A DNA stretch of 64,000 nt, from positions 1 to 64,000 of the forward strand of contig JBMNCQ010000010.1 in NCBI GenBank assembly GCA_049366715.1, in the 5' to 3' direction. The position numbers and the translations under genes were made by a program. Position 1 is the stretch's first letter; the number at the start of each line of letters is the position of its first letter. Shown one piece after another: positions 9,156-17,361 of this stretch. Under the pieces are notes generated by a model. The model was not told the origin of the DNA, ran no database searches, and worked only from the letters and a program-made list of their open reading frames with translations. This DNA is from JBMNCQ01 sp049366715. GTDB lineage: Bacteria > Bacillota > Peptococcia > Peptococcales > BICA1-8.

Positions 9156-10086
9156 GGGAACCTCCATAGATCTTCTCAAACTCGCCGATCCGGGATATCT
9201 CTAGATAATAGAGCCGGCTTAAGCCCTCAAGCAGTTTATTTTCAATATACTGCCACTGGTCCCGGGGTGTATAGCCGGAAAAACGGGAGCGGCAGATATC
9301 TATTAAGCTGGGCTTAATCCGGTTATTTTTTAAGAAATCCATTAAACCGTTAATTCTTTTATCAATAACTTTTAAGGAAACTTTTTTGAAATCCGCCATT
9401 TCCTGCCATTCATTATAATACAGGTAATAGCGGTTACCCTCCCGGACAGCCGCCAAGGCCGCCGCCGGCATAATCCGAAAAGGATGATACTTATTATTTT
9501 TAAATTCAAGATATGCCTCCGGGGTAATTTCTATTTTCTTTTCGACCGCTGACAAAGAATTATCACAGGAAAAATAATCCAGATCGATATCCAAAATCAC
9601 CGGCTGTCTGCTGGTGAATCTGCCCTGAAGCCCTATTTCCTGATAAGTATAGAAACTATGTTTATCCCAGCGGCTTGCGGCAGACTGCAGCTGCACTCTC
9701 AATAAATTGTTGACATCACCGGTTTTGAAAAATTTTCCTTCCCCGTCATAAGAGGCAATATATTTGCTGATTCTGGGACCGGTATGGTTATCATACCGGC
9801 TTAAAAAGGTGTAGTTATTAATAATGCCGCGATAGATAGCCGGCATGATAAAGCTGGCTATCCCCAGTTCCCGGTACCCGTACTCATATATTCCTGCCAG
9901 TTCCTCTGCCAGCTCATCAACTGATGCAGCTAAACAGGCCGTTACTAAATCTTCATGGGAATCCACATGTAAGAGCGTATTACCAAAAGGATTGATCATT
10001 CCTTGGAAATAGCCATAGTTCCAAATAAAAAAGGCTTCATGATGTTCTTCGAGGATAAATAAGGGAACAACTGGTGTTGTGATCAC
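9127..10086 (-). CDS. UPF0489-family protein, candidate peptide arginase (Arg to ornithine)
   Basis: A 319-residue protein of the UPF0489 family. The beginning reads EEHHEAFFIWNYGYFQG, typical of the family. Two arginase-fold metal motifs are visible: D42-S-H-E-D46 (DxHxD) and D166-I-D-L-D170 (DxDxD), the pattern that binds two Mn ions in ureohydrolases. The family member OspR is a peptide arginase that turns arginine residues of a RiPP precursor into ornithine. All three precursors here carry arginines near the C-terminus, so the same reaction is inferred. The gene overlaps its upstream neighbour by 4 bp and the GNAT gene downstream by about 29 bp, so translation is probably coupled. Confidence 0.8.
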   Translation of the reverse strand: MITTPVVPLFILEEHHEAFFIWNYGYFQGMINPFGNTLLHVDSHEDLVTACLAASVDELAEELAGIYEYGYRELGIASFIMPAIYRGIINNYTFLSRYDNHTGPRISKYIASYDGEGKFFKTGDVNNLLRVQLQSAASRWDKHSFYTYQEIGLQGRFTSRQPVILDIDLDYFSCDNSLSAVEKKIEITPEAYLEFKNNKYHPFRIMPAAALAAVREGNRYYLYYNEWQEMADFKKVSLKVIDKRINGLMDFLKNNRIKPSLIDICRSRFSGYTPRDQWQYIENKLLEGLSRLYYLEISRIGEFEKIYGGSHENIGSRND

Positions 10087-11405
10087 TTTTCTACTCCTTT
10101 GTCATTATTGAGCAGCCATGTTTGTTTAAGAAAGGGAGGTAAAATATACACCACGGAATCCTTGTCAATATTTTCCGGGTCTTCCTCCAGAAAAATTATA
10201 TTTTCCGGAATAGCCAGATTTTCATTGTTTATCTGCCGGATTGCAGCCTTACTGTCTTTTAAGCAGAGCTGACGGTAATCGTCTTCTAACATAGATTTTT
10301 GGGCTATTTTTTTGAAAACTTTTTGCATTTCTTTATATTCCGGATATTCTTTCACGGTTTGCTTTTGCCCGGACCGGGACTCTTCCAGCGGGGTTTGTCC
10401 TTTAAATAATTTTTTCAGATATATCCCGGCCAGTCTGAGATAGGCCTTAACCTTCACTCCTTCTGCCGGTGCATAAACCATTTTAAAATGGGAAATATCT
10501 TTAATCAGGGCCGTAAAACCCAGGTCCGCACCTAAAAAACTTCCTTTACTGCCGGACCAGTTTAGCACACCTCTTTTTTTTACAGGCCGACACAGCCCCC
10601 CTTGAACAAGACTCTCCAGAAAAGCAGGCAGCTTATCCTGATCTGCCAAGCCGAAATTAATCCCTATTTTTTCCGAGATGCCTGCCCCGGTTACGTCAAA
10701 ATCCAGGATGTACCGCCGGTCACTATAGGGCTCCGCCAGTTGAAATAATCCGGTCAGCCCGCTAAAGGAACCTTCCCAACGGAGTCCGGCCAGATATTCC
10801 TCTATTTGTTTTCTGGTCAAATCCGCCGTAAATATCCTGATCCTGTCCGTATGACGGGCCAGCATAACCCCCACCTGAAACAGTCCTGCCTGCGAAGGTA
10901 AACAACCGATCACGGCTTGCAGATTGGCCTTTAATAATTCCAGTTGATCATGCTCCACTAAATGCCGCAAAGTTCTCAATAATAGGTCGTAATCTACCTC
11001 CATACCTTTCTTTATTTGTTCGGCATTAAAGAAAACACAAGGCTGCGGAACCTCTTTGGCAAGTTCTCCATAATCCATCTCAAACCAGACATCCCCTATA
11101 CCCTGGGACCAATCCCGAACAAGCTCGCTTACTTTCAGCCATGTCCCATCACCGGAGAGGGGTGAGAAATTAGGACTTTTAAATCCCCGGGTTAATTCCG
11201 GCTTTTCTGCTTGAAGTACCCGAAAGGAAAAATCCACTTCAGCCGCTTCGGTATTAAGACAGCTTTCCAGAATATATTCACTGGCTGCAAAATCACTGAA
11301 CAAATCGGTCAGCTTATAAATTTTCCGGTAAGCTGCCGGGGAAATAATCTCCGGAGGCAGACCAGGGGCTATGTTCTCAAGATACCTTTTTATATTTCCC
11401 GTCAT
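10083..11405 (-). CDS. Unrecognised RiPP-cluster protein with C-terminal NHLP-like leader domain
   Basis: About 440 residues. The start is set at ATG 11405 (MTGNIKRYL, with AGGG upstream), because the longer frame begins inside an RNA hairpin. The first 330 residues are not recognised; they are mixed alpha/beta without membrane segments, with a conserved-looking stretch SHFKMVYAPAEGVKVKAYL. The last about 80 residues resemble the nitrile-hydratase-like leader (NHLP) fold: KIAQKSMLEDDYRQLCLKD, then a segment ending VVYILPP. Such a domain on an enzyme, rather than on a precursor, may help docking. It lies directly after the precursors and overlaps the arginase-like gene by 4 bp. It could be a modification enzyme or a scaffold. 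Confidence 0.6.
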   Translation of the reverse strand: MTGNIKRYLENIAPGLPPEIISPAAYRKIYKLTDLFSDFAASEYILESCLNTEAAEVDFSFRVLQAEKPELTRGFKSPNFSPLSGDGTWLKVSELVRDWSQGIGDVWFEMDYGELAKEVPQPCVFFNAEQIKKGMEVDYDLLLRTLRHLVEHDQLELLKANLQAVIGCLPSQAGLFQVGVMLARHTDRIRIFTADLTRKQIEEYLAGLRWEGSFSGLTGLFQLAEPYSDRRYILDFDVTGAGISEKIGINFGLADQDKLPAFLESLVQGGLCRPVKKRGVLNWSGSKGSFLGADLGFTALIKDISHFKMVYAPAEGVKVKAYLRLAGIYLKKLFKGQTPLEESRSGQKQTVKEYPEYKEMQKVFKKIAQKSMLEDDYRQLCLKDSKAAIRQINNENLAIPENIIFLEEDPENIDKDSVVYILPPFLKQTWLLNNDKGVEK

Positions 11406-11439
11406 CTTAATCCCTGCCCTTATAAATATTTTTAGGTAT

Positions 11440-11469
11440 AATAGCCATGAACGCATGTTCATGGCTATT
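11440..11469 (-). promoter_or_regulatory. Perfect 13-bp hairpin between precursor and enzyme genes
   Basis: AATAGCCATGAAC and GTTCATGGCTATT form a perfect stem with a 4-nt loop. It lies just after the stop of the last precursor and before the enzyme genes. It lacks a proper T tract, so it is more likely a partial terminator or an RNA-stability element than a full stop. Confidence 0.65.
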
Positions 11470-11500
11470 GAGAGTTTTGAACCTCTTACTTATTGCGGTC

Positions 11501-11821
11501 CTACCATCTTCTTCCAAAACCTGGTTCCGGGGTTCCCGGCAGAAGAATGGGCCTAATAACGGGCTGTATAGAAGGAATATTGATCAGACCCAACCCCCCG
11601 GCAACTTCTTCCAAATCTTCATCAGAAAGCTCCCCGCCTTGGGCCAGACTCTTAACTATGCTCTCCTTGAGCAGGTCTATTTCCTCCAGCGTAAACTCCA
11701 GGCCTTGTTCTTCTAAAAAACTCTGCACCTCGGCGGATGTTTCCAGGGCAAAGACCTGCTCTGCCAAACCGGGGTCAGCGCTAAACTTCTCTTGCAAACG
11801 GGCTAATTTTTCTTCCATCAT
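11501..11821 (-). CDS. RiPP precursor 1 (Nif11-like leader, Pro-rich core without Cys)
   Basis: A 106-residue precursor; ATG 11821 follows AAAGGG by 7 nt. The leader (about 1-76) reads MEEKLARLQEKF, then an EFTLEEIDLLKESIV segment and ends SDEDLEEVAGG, like Nif11-type leaders cleaved after Gly-Gly. The core of about 30 residues (LGLINIPSIQPVIRPILL, then PGTPEPGFGRRW) has no Cys, Ser only once, and five Pro. It shares only the Arg-Trp tail with its two sister peptides. It also has an internal Arg. The C39 peptidase of the cluster exporter should cut after the Gly-Gly. Confidence 0.85.
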   Translation of the reverse strand: MMEEKLARLQEKFSADPGLAEQVFALETSAEVQSFLEEQGLEFTLEEIDLLKESIVKSLAQGGELSDEDLEEVAGGLGLINIPSIQPVIRPILLPGTPEPGFGRRW

Positions 11822-11865
11822 CAATGCACCCTTTCAAATCAACAATTAAAGTTAACTACAGGATC

Positions 11866-12195
11866 TTACCATCTGCCTCTGGTCGTGTTGTGGGTAAAGG
11901 TTCCTGCGCCGCAGGTCGCGCTGACAATACCGGCAATTATCCCGATCGTTGTCGTTATGGCAATTCCCCCGGCCACTTCTTCTAAATCCTCATCAGAAAG
12001 CTCATCACCTTCACCTCTGGCCAAACTTTTAACTAAGGTATCCCTTAGCATATTAATTTCTGGCAGAGTAAACTCCAGACCTTGTTCCTCTAAAAGACTT
12101 TGCACCTCTTCCGGGGTTTCCACCGCAAAGATTCTTTCCGCCAGGTTTTGGTCGGCTGCAAGCTTTTCCTGTAAACAGGTTAATTTTTCTTCCAT
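11866..12195 (-). CDS. RiPP precursor 2 (Nif11-like leader, core ending TRGRW)
   Basis: A 109-residue precursor. The leader matches the other two closely (EEKLTCLQEKLAADQN, ETPEEVQSLLEEQGLEF, SDEDLEEVAGG). The core of about 32 residues is hydrophobic and Thr-rich at the start (IAITTTIGIIAGIVSAT), followed by CGAGTFTHNTTRGRW. It has one Cys and two Arg. The start is uncertain: AAAGGA lies 10 nt before ATG 12195, while a TTG two codons upstream lies only 4 nt after it. About 70% identity to precursor 3 by eye points to a tandem duplication. Confidence 0.87.
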   Translation of the reverse strand: MEEKLTCLQEKLAADQNLAERIFAVETPEEVQSLLEEQGLEFTLPEINMLRDTLVKSLARGEGDELSDEDLEEVAGGIAITTTIGIIAGIVSATCGAGTFTHNTTRGRW

Positions 12196-12240
12196 AATCA
12201 ATGCATCCTTTCACTCAACAATAATTAAAACTAAAGGATC

Positions 12241-12573
12241 TTACCATCTGCCTCTGGTAACGGTGTGGGTGAAGGTTCCGGCACCACAGGTAGCGCCTAT
12301 TACACTGGCCGTTGCTCCGATAACAGCTGCCGTGATGACGAATCCGCCGGCCACATCTTCCAGAGCTTCATCGGTAAGCTCTCCGTCTTCAGCAACGGAT
12401 AGGCTTTTCACCAGTGCGTTCCCCAGCATATCAATTTCTTCCAAAGTGAACTCCAAACCCTCTTCCTTTAATGTACTCTGTACCTCCTGGGGAGTTTCCA
12501 GGGTGAACAATTTTTCCGCCAAACCTTTGTCGGTTTCCAGCTTGGCCTGTAGCTTACTGAATTTTTCTTCCAT
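12241..12573 (-). CDS. RiPP precursor 3 (Nif11-like leader, core ending TRGRW)
   Basis: A 110-residue precursor, the first of the three in transcription order; ATG follows an AAGGA site. The leader is of the same Nif11-like type and ends TDEALEDVAGG. The core (FVITAAVIGATASVIGAT, then CGAGTFTHTVTRGRW) shares the CGAGTFTH block and the TRGRW end with precursor 2. Hydrophobic small residues before the Cys suggest a membrane-active or amphipathic product. With no lanthionine synthetase in the window, the Thr and Cys residues need not form rings. The conserved C-terminal arginines are the natural targets of the nearby arginase-like enzyme. Confidence 0.88.
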   Translation of the reverse strand: MEEKFSKLQAKLETDKGLAEKLFTLETPQEVQSTLKEEGLEFTLEEIDMLGNALVKSLSVAEDGELTDEALEDVAGGFVITAAVIGATASVIGATCGAGTFTHTVTRGRW

Positions 12574-12609
12574 TTTTCATCATCCTTCCATTTTTATATT
12601 TAATATATT

Positions 12610-12634
12610 GATATTTAGTTATGGACTAAATATC
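12610..12634 (-). promoter_or_regulatory. Perfect 10-bp hairpin just upstream of the precursor genes
   Basis: GATATTTAGT and ACTAAATATC form a perfect 10-bp stem with a 5-nt loop, between the metalloprotease stop and the first precursor. It is AT-rich and has no T tract. It could be an RNA processing or stability element at the 5' end of a precursor transcript, or an operator. Confidence 0.6.
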
Positions 12635-12661
12635 AAACCTCATTCGAACCCTACATGCTGT

Positions 12662-13708
12662 TTAACAATCAAAATACTCCTCTGCCGTGTCGGAAGCCAA
12701 TTGCAGCAAATTCATTTTCGTCAGCTTCAAAAACATTAAATATTTGTCCTGTTCTGAATACCCGGCTTGATGGTATTTATTAAAAATCTTTTCACCATTT
12801 TCTGCTGCAGTTTTGACGACAGTTTTTAAGAAGTTAAACTGCTGTGGTGAAAGGTCCAGATTCTTGATATAATTTGCCAGCCTTCCTCCCTTTCGGTAAT
12901 CCGGATAACTCTCCAGTCCCATAAAACACAGAAACCACCGGGCCCTATACCTGCCGGCAGCGGACACGATACCCAGATAGTCCGCAATAAATTCATCTAA
13001 AAGATGATTTCTGGCCGAACCTAAAATACGCAAAGTACAGTAATGGGTCGCTTCATGCTCTATGCGGATTATCTTGGACAGCTTCCGCCATTCTGCAGGA
13101 GAAAGACCTAACATTTCTGCAGGCACCCCACTATATTCACTGTCCGTTAAAATTAAAAAACTATCCTGATACAGTTCCTTTTGAGCCTTTAAACGGGTGA
13201 AATCAAAGTTTTCCGCCAATTTCCGCTTATATTGGGCTACCCTGTCCCAGTTGTTATATCCTTTGATCATACAGGCTCCCATAGAAGCGGGAATTTCTAC
13301 AGGTTCATTGCTATGGGCAAAGGCCCGCACCAATGTCTCGAAATCCTTGCGGTTACCCGTCTCCAGGACCGGGATTCTGCCGGCAAAGGTCTGATAAAGA
13401 TAGGTTTTTAGGTTTGCCGGATCATTAAGCTCCGTGCCCTTTGCCCTTTTCCTGGCCGCAGTAACGAGTCCTCTTCTGGCGGCCAGCCGGTATTCCGGAT
13501 CGGAAGCCATCCCCTGTTGAACGGGGAAATTCAATTGAACCAGCCTTTTCCTGAGTCCTGCTAAAACACCCGTTTTTGTACAATCTTGCAGATAACCTTC
13601 CCAGGCTTGTACAAAAGCTTCATCGGCAGGAGGTATTTCTTCCCAGGGCAATACTTTACCGTGGGCAAAGTAGTTTTCTTGTAAAACAGGTAATTGTCGC
13701 AACATCAT
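12662..13708 (-). CDS. Putative zinc metalloprotease (HEATH motif) of the RiPP cluster
   Basis: A 348-residue soluble protein of no recognised family. It contains HEATH at residues 218-222, a match to the zinc-binding HExxH motif, followed by DEFIADYLG where Glu239 could be the third ligand as in gluzincins. There is no signal peptide and no membrane segment, so it should act in the cytoplasm. It lies directly upstream of the precursors. It may trim leaders or release an anti-sigma-like protein, or it may be an inactive homologue with a structural role. The function is an inference from one motif and from context. Confidence 0.6.
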   Translation of the reverse strand: MMLRQLPVLQENYFAHGKVLPWEEIPPADEAFVQAWEGYLQDCTKTGVLAGLRKRLVQLNFPVQQGMASDPEYRLAARRGLVTAARKRAKGTELNDPANLKTYLYQTFAGRIPVLETGNRKDFETLVRAFAHSNEPVEIPASMGACMIKGYNNWDRVAQYKRKLAENFDFTRLKAQKELYQDSFLILTDSEYSGVPAEMLGLSPAEWRKLSKIIRIEHEATHYCTLRILGSARNHLLDEFIADYLGIVSAAGRYRARWFLCFMGLESYPDYRKGGRLANYIKNLDLSPQQFNFLKTVVKTAAENGEKIFNKYHQAGYSEQDKYLMFLKLTKMNLLQLASDTAEEYFDC

Positions 13709-13786
13709 CGTAAGACCTCTTTAAAATTATTCCGGAAACTTATGATGTTCTACTTACTTATACAGATCAATTTCCAAAGTAGCACA

Positions 13787-14056
13787 TTATTTTCCATATT
13801 TTTTATCTTTTTCTGTCAATAAACCGTTTAAGTTAAGCCCCCCGGCCACCATATCCAGGTCATCGTCTGCCAGTTCACAGCTTTGCTCCTGATTTTTCCC
13901 GGGAGTATAGTCCGCTTTTACCAAGAGCTTAGCCAGAGACAACAATTCCTGATATTCTAAATTATCCTGTTCCCCCTCCGCCGCGCTCACCGGCTCCCCG
14001 GAGATGATTTTATCTATATCGGCCAGAAATTCTTGCAAACAGTTTTTTTCATTCAT
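13787..14056 (-). CDS. Small Gly-Gly protein beside an ECF sigma factor
   Basis: An 89-residue acidic protein. The first 55 residues (NLEYQELLSLAKLLVKADY region) resemble the short N-terminal part seen on Firmicute anti-sigma-like proteins. Residues 62-74 (ELADDDLDMVAGG) form a leader-type Gly-Gly motif like that of the precursors. Only about 16 residues follow (LNLNGLLTEKDKKYGK), with no Cys, Ser or Arg. It starts 27 bp after the sigma factor gene. It may be a sigma-binding peptide that the exporter cleaves or removes, or an extra precursor. Function unproven. Confidence 0.65.
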   Translation of the reverse strand: MNEKNCLQEFLADIDKIISGEPVSAAEGEQDNLEYQELLSLAKLLVKADYTPGKNQEQSCELADDDLDMVAGGLNLNGLLTEKDKKYGK

Positions 14057-14083
14057 TCTTTACACCTCAAATCCCCATTTTCG

Positions 14084-14620
14084 CTAACAAATGATCTCCT
14101 GCTCTTTTAAGATATCCCTTAGCTGCTTTAAGGACCGGTATAAAATCGTCCCCACATTGCTTTCCGTCAGATCCAGCATCCGGGCGATTTCCCGATTGGT
14201 TAAGCACGCAGCAAATTTGAGGGAAATTATATTTTTCTGCCGTTCATCCAAACAACTAATAGCCTTCAGCAGGTATTCCTTTAATTCCTGATGAATAATT
14301 ACATCCTCCAGCCGGTATTTTGCTGCTACCTTTTCCAGGCAGACAGTTTCTCCCTGACGATTATTCTTTTTCAGGTAATCAATGATCGTATTATTCGCTA
14401 TGGTAAATAACCAGGTACTGAACTTAGCTTTTTGCGGATTGAAGGTATAGTATTTAATCCATACCTTTTCAAAAACTTCACTAACCAAATCTTCCGCCGT
14501 ATTACGGTCACCTACCCGGTATAAGGTATATTTAAAAATTTTAGCGTAATATTGCTTGTACATTTGCGAAACAAACGCAGATTTTTCTGTCCCGGCTAAA
14601 ATACGATTGGCTTCATTCAT
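14084..14620 (-). CDS. ECF-type RNA polymerase sigma factor
   Basis: A 178-residue sigma-70 family factor of the extracytoplasmic-function group. Region 2 is about residues 22-90 (AEDLVSEVFEKVW, FSTWLFTIANNTIIDYL) and region 4 about 115-172 (LDERQKNIISLKF, NREIARMLDLTESNVGTIL). It sits in the middle of the RiPP cluster, followed closely by the Gly-Gly protein and then the protease and precursors. No membrane anti-sigma factor is encoded nearby, which is unusual for this group. It probably drives the cluster, but no target promoter could be assigned with confidence. Confidence 0.9.
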   Translation of the reverse strand: MNEANRILAGTEKSAFVSQMYKQYYAKIFKYTLYRVGDRNTAEDLVSEVFEKVWIKYYTFNPQKAKFSTWLFTIANNTIIDYLKKNNRQGETVCLEKVAAKYRLEDVIIHQELKEYLLKAISCLDERQKNIISLKFAACLTNREIARMLDLTESNVGTILYRSLKQLRDILKEQEIIC

Positions 14621-14661
14621 TAAATTCTCACCTCTTCTTCCGAGAAAACTCCGGAGCTTAT

Positions 14662-17337
14662 TTACGCAAGCTGTCTTTGCACCAGTTGCGTAAATAAGCC
14701 TTCCCTGGCAAATAACTCCTGATAGCTGCCCTGTTCCACTACCCGGCCCTTATCCATGACGATGATCTTGCTGCAGTTAGCAATTGTACTTAACCTATGG
14801 GCGATAATTACCCGGGTAGCACCTAAGCGGGCCAGACTGTCACTGACAATTCTTTGTGTTTTATTATCCAGTGCGCTGGTAGCTTCATCAAAATAAATAA
14901 TTTTTGGCTTGGAGATAACGGCCCGGGCAATTAACAGTCTTTGTTTTTGCCCCCCCGACAGAGTACTGCCGGCTTCACTGACCATAGTATGCATTCCCAT
15001 GGGCATACTTTTAATGTCGTCTTCCATCCCGGCCATCCGCGCGGCTTCCCAGGCATCATTCATGGTCAGGCCAGGACTGGCGGCGACAATATTATCATAG
15101 ATACTGCCGGACATTAACTGGCCGCTTTGCAGGACAACACCCAGCTGGCGGCGTACCGCACGGATATCGATATTTTCCAGATCCTGCTGATCGTAATAAA
15201 TCTGCCCGGATTCCGGCTTTTCAAAGCCTAAAAGCAGTCGGAACAAAGTAGATTTCCCGCTGCCCGAGGGTCCCACTATGCCCACATAATCTCCTTTTTT
15301 GATCTCCAGCACCACATCATTTAAAATCAAAGGCCCGTCTTTTTGATAGCGGAAGTTTACATGACTGACCTCTACCCCGCCCTCCAATTCACCGGGGTCA
15401 TTCTTTTCCTGATCAAACTCCGGCAGGGCTTCCAGGATGGGCCTGGTCCGCTCATATAAGGGTTTGATGATATTAAGCTGCAAAACAACGGCAGATATCT
15501 GCAGCATAGCCCCCAGGAAACTGGAAAATGCCGAATTAAAGGCAATAAATTTTCCGGCTCCTAAATTGATGCCTTTCATTTTTAGCAGCACATAAAAAAT
15601 GATCCCCGAGGCGATGATATTTACCGTGGAATTAAACACCGCCATTTTATTGCCCAGATTCTCTTTTTTATAAGTAACATCCCTGACCTGGCTAAAATCC
15701 TGCGCCCAATTATTAAAAGCCCTTTTCTCTGCCCCGGAAGTTTTAATTTTACTGACACCGCTTAATAAGCCGAAGATCTTACCGGTAAGGGTATTGTTTA
15801 AATCGATCAATTGCCGCTCATAACGTATTTGCAGGTAACCAAACAATAGGGAAACAACCATAACAACGGCCACTATCAGTCCGCAGATTAAGGCCAGCTT
15901 CCAGCTGTAATAAAACAGCAGGAAAAAATAAAATAGCGAGAACACTCCGGAAATCATGGTATTGGCAACGGCACCGGATAAAATACTCCTGATCTGACTG
16001 ATGCCCATAGCCCGGCCGGCCAGTTCCCCTGCCGTGTAATCCTTAAAGAAAGGCACCGGCAGACTCAGCAGCCTGTCCCAGACAGCAGCCTGCAAATCCG
16101 CTTCTGTTTTTCCTTCGATGCGGTGCATGGCAAAAGACCTGGTCAGATTAAAAGCAAAGGTGGTAACAGCGATAGCGATCAGTAAAAAGCCGATTTGAGT
16201 TAGCAAGAGTCTTTCGCCGTCAGGAATAACACTATCGAAAATAATTCCGGTGACGATCGGAGTCACAACCCCCAAAAGTCCGCCGAGAATACCCATCGCT
16301 AAAACGGTTGCAACATCTTTTTTCCGTATTCCCTCGGCCAAATACCTTAATAAATCCCGGTACTTAAGAAGTTTTGCCGGCAACGGCCGGTAAAAAATAT
16401 GGGCTTCCCCTTTGAGCGTCTCCGCAACCTTACGGTCAACTGCTGTCTGGCTGTCATCGGCAGGATCATATAAAAGATATTTGGTTGGGGTAAGAGGCAG
16501 TAAGGCTACCGGTCTGCCGTCTTCCTCCCTGTAAGCCAGCAGAGGGCCATTATCTTCTTTCCACCAGGCATCTTTTAAAATAATCTGCCTGATCCTGATT
16601 TGTGAAGCCCTGGCAATCTCACCCAGAGGATCCTCCCCTGAGGCGGCATTATTTTGCAACTGCCGGGAAGGAACTATGGAAATTTTTTGGGCTTTGCCTA
16701 CTTCCGCACAGGCTTTAAAAAGCAGATTATCGATAAATTCCCCTTCCGCCCCGAATTTAAGCTTTTCTTTTAAATTTAAGGTATCCATTAGTTTCTTCAA
16801 ACCGCTGCTCATTTGCTGGTGATCTTTTTCTGCCTTTTGTTTAAACCGGAAAACTTCTTCCTCCTTTTCCAGAAGCAGTGCGGTCAGGGCCTGCTCGAAG
16901 AAACTCCTGGTAAAATCCGTCCATTGCTGCAAAGAAACGGCAGCATCATTCCCGTTATAATCATTCCGGAACCCTTTCCCACGCCATTTTTCTCCCCACT
17001 CCTTTAAAAGAGCGGTTATTTCAGTTTTAGCCTGCCCGGCAGCGCTGTCTAACTGCTGCCAATCGGCTTCCAGCAAGGTTGTACCGGAATGTCCCACTGC
17101 CAAAAGGCCAAATTCATCTTCGGCAATTGCCAGGGGATCACTGCCTAAAAATATCTCCCCTTTTTCCAGAGAGAACAAATAATTCCGGCTGCCGGTAGTA
17201 CCATCTGCCAAAACTTTAGCAATAAAAATTTCTATTTTCCCTTCCTGTACGAACCATAATTTATTCCTGGTCAGAAGCAAAGGTTTGTTGCCTTCCGCTT
17301 TGATCGGGATCCGGCTCAAATAACGAAAAAAACTCAC
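14662..17337 (-). CDS. NHLM-type bacteriocin exporter, second ABC permease/ATPase
   Basis: An 891-residue ABC transporter of the NHLP/NHLM bacteriocin export type (second subunit, no peptidase). The first about 330 residues form a large cytoplasmic extension with a weak cyclic-nucleotide-binding-like beginning. Then come six membrane helices (about 340-630) and the ATPase, with Walker A GPSGSGKST, signature LSGGQ, Walker B IIYFDEATS and the switch His in IIAHRLST. It should pair with the C39-containing subunit encoded just upstream to export the mature peptide. The gap to the sigma factor gene downstream is 41 bp, so one operon is likely. Confidence 0.9.
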   Translation of the reverse strand: MSFFRYLSRIPIKAEGNKPLLLTRNKLWFVQEGKIEIFIAKVLADGTTGSRNYLFSLEKGEIFLGSDPLAIAEDEFGLLAVGHSGTTLLEADWQQLDSAAGQAKTEITALLKEWGEKWRGKGFRNDYNGNDAAVSLQQWTDFTRSFFEQALTALLLEKEEEVFRFKQKAEKDHQQMSSGLKKLMDTLNLKEKLKFGAEGEFIDNLLFKACAEVGKAQKISIVPSRQLQNNAASGEDPLGEIARASQIRIRQIILKDAWWKEDNGPLLAYREEDGRPVALLPLTPTKYLLYDPADDSQTAVDRKVAETLKGEAHIFYRPLPAKLLKYRDLLRYLAEGIRKKDVATVLAMGILGGLLGVVTPIVTGIIFDSVIPDGERLLLTQIGFLLIAIAVTTFAFNLTRSFAMHRIEGKTEADLQAAVWDRLLSLPVPFFKDYTAGELAGRAMGISQIRSILSGAVANTMISGVFSLFYFFLLFYYSWKLALICGLIVAVVMVVSLLFGYLQIRYERQLIDLNNTLTGKIFGLLSGVSKIKTSGAEKRAFNNWAQDFSQVRDVTYKKENLGNKMAVFNSTVNIIASGIIFYVLLKMKGINLGAGKFIAFNSAFSSFLGAMLQISAVVLQLNIIKPLYERTRPILEALPEFDQEKNDPGELEGGVEVSHVNFRYQKDGPLILNDVVLEIKKGDYVGIVGPSGSGKSTLFRLLLGFEKPESGQIYYDQQDLENIDIRAVRRQLGVVLQSGQLMSGSIYDNIVAASPGLTMNDAWEAARMAGMEDDIKSMPMGMHTMVSEAGSTLSGGQKQRLLIARAVISKPKIIYFDEATSALDNKTQRIVSDSLARLGATRVIIAHRLSTIANCSKIIVMDKGRVVEQGSYQELFAREGLFTQLVQRQLA

Positions 17338-17361
17338 GGTTAACCCCTCTTTCCGGCTTAA

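Noticed and set aside
11501..12573. Lanthipeptide precursors
   Set aside because: The Thr- and Cys-containing cores resemble them a little, but no LanM, LanB or LanC gene is in the window, and one core has no Cys.
11885..12739. A 284-codon plus-strand frame over the precursor genes
   Set aside because: It is antisense to the three precursors, repeats the same low-complexity Ser/Thr-rich text three times because of the duplicated genes, and has no ribosome binding site.
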